A DNA stretch of 15,459 nt from CAG-390 sp003523225 (lineage in GTDB: Bacteria > Bacillota > Clostridia > Oscillospirales > CAG-272): contig CABPZE010000034.1 of NCBI GenBank assembly GCA_902461815.1, forward strand, positions 1 through 15,459, written 5' to 3'. Numbering within the stretch: the stretch's first letter is position 1; each line of letters begins with the position of its first letter. The position numbers and the translations under genes are program-made. The notes below the pieces were generated by a model. That model saw nothing but the letters and a program-made list of their open reading frames with translations. It had not been told where the DNA came from and did no database searches. Below, one piece after another: positions 14,795 through 15,459 of this stretch.

Positions 14795-15400
14795 ATGTAT
14801 CAACTGATGATGTCAGACACCCCATTCGGAATGTTTTTACAGGTAGTACCTATAACGCTCCTTGTGGGTATAATATATGCCGTAATCAGATTTGTAATAG
14901 TAAAAAAACGTAATATCCCGGTAGCCTTTGGAACGGAGTTCATGCGTTTGCTTTTTATTTGCTACCTTACCGGGCTTATCAATCTTGTACTTGTACCAAC
15001 CAACCTTTGGACATGCATCTGGTTTTTCCTTAAAAACGGATACAAAGGCGCGGAGTTATATCCACCGTTTTCCGGCGGATTTAATTTTGTTCCGTCACTC
15101 ATAAAAGCTTTAAGCGGTGGGCTTGTACTCGGCAGTTGGGTAAAGAAAATGCTCATAGGGAATATTCTGATGTTTGTGCCCCTCGGATTTTTTCTACCTT
15201 TTGTCTCGGAAAAGCTAACTGGACGAAACATTATTAAAATCGCTGCTATCGTTCCGGCAACTGTTGAAATCATTCAGCTCGTCGTCGGTCGTAGCTTTGA
15301 TGTTGATGACCTGCTTATGAACTTTGCAGGAATCGTTATCGGTTATTTTGCCGCTGTTGGGGTAAAAACACTGGCACATAAGATGAAAAAGAAAACATAA
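14795..15400 (+). CDS. VanZ-family membrane protein
   Basis: Predicted polytopic membrane protein of the VanZ-like family. The name comes from teicoplanin-resistance VanZ, but most members have no known function. Membrane segments are FLQVVPITLLVGIIYAVI, FMRLLFICYLTGLINLVLV, IGNILMFVPLGFFLPFV, IIKIAAIVPATVEIIQLVV and LLMNFAGIVIGYFAAVGV. The family signature is the GNILMFVPLGF segment, VEIIQ, and FDVDDLLMNFAGIVIGY. The start is ATG 14795, with GAGGAG (14785-14790) four bases upstream, giving 201 aa. An open frame from 14735 would read through the hairpin and is rejected. Codons are more AT-rich than in alaS, hinting at a different history. No separate promoter is visible, so expression may depend on readthrough from alaS. 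Confidence 0.88.
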   Translation: MYQLMMSDTPFGMFLQVVPITLLVGIIYAVIRFVIVKKRNIPVAFGTEFMRLLFICYLTGLINLVLVPTNLWTCIWFFLKNGYKGAELYPPFSGGFNFVPSLIKALSGGLVLGSWVKKMLIGNILMFVPLGFFLPFVSEKLTGRNIIKIAAIVPATVEIIQLVVGRSFDVDDLLMNFAGIVIGYFAAVGVKTLAHKMKKKT

Positions 15401-15459
15401 CAGCATACAAAAGTATGGTTGAAAACATACTACATATAAAATCGGCTGGCGCATCATGT
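15401..15459. other. Short inverted repeats after the vanZ-like gene
   Basis: CATACAAAAGTATG (five-pair stem, four-base loop) and the overlapping AGTATG-GTTGAAAA-CATACT (six-pair stem) lie just past the stop codon. They could form alternative hairpins, but there is no T-run, so a terminator cannot be claimed. The window ends here. Confidence 0.3.

Noticed and set aside
15401..15459. Possible promoter (TTGAAA with TATAAA) at the right edge
   Set aside because: Spacing between the two hexamers is only about 10 bases, far from the 16-18 needed.

Overview
The window looks like the chromosome of a spore-forming Clostridia member (Firmicutes/Bacillota). The evidence is a complete spoIIIA operon (spoIIIAA to spoIIIAH), Firmicutes-type TmcAL and YerB-like proteins, AGGAGG-type ribosome binding sites and TTGACT/TATAAT promoters. 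Most of it has the GC-rich codon use seen in many Oscillospirales-like gut Clostridia; the exact lineage is an inference.

Layout. Positions 1 to about 960 are visibly more AT-rich and hold the wreck of a mobile element. A CHC2-type primase fragment on + (open at the left edge) meets the N-terminal part of a tyrosine integrase on - at about 480-498, and both genes lose their 3' parts at that point. Helically spaced direct repeats lie between the integrase start and a complete tRNA-Pro(GGG) gene (969-1044, -), a typical attachment target. After about 320 bases with no gene found come three minus-strand genes: a DUF3048/YerB-like lipoprotein (1429-2649), a small unrecognised protein (2683-2985) with its own promoter, and tmcAL (3051-4265). 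Acetate kinase (ackA, 4411-5646, +) is divergent from tmcAL and ends in a strong terminator.

Convergent with ackA is a nine-gene minus-strand unit, 11876 down to 5738: spoIIIAA, AB, AC, AD, AE, AF, AG, AH, then a P-loop protein of the PRK06851 type. The SpoIIIA proteins, with SpoIIQ, form the channel complex between mother cell and forespore. SpoIIIAA is the cytosolic ATPase, AB to AF are membrane parts, and AG and AH are ring-forming proteins of the intermembrane space. A good sigma-E-like promoter candidate lies upstream of spoIIIAA. spoIIIAC was found inside a longer open frame, and start codons of several genes were moved to fit ribosome binding sites.

Divergent from the spoIIIA operon is alaS (12091-14724, +), with a consensus housekeeping promoter and a leader too short for a T-box. 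A long hairpin follows alaS, and directly after it a VanZ-family membrane protein gene (14795-15400, +), more AT-rich than alaS. 

Most of the window is ordinary core genome. The parts most worth a second look are the collapsed tRNA-associated element at the left edge, the ATPase gene appended to the spoIIIA operon, and the tmcAL/ackA pairing. I found no CRISPR array, no complete mobile element and no clear novel defence or biosynthetic system.
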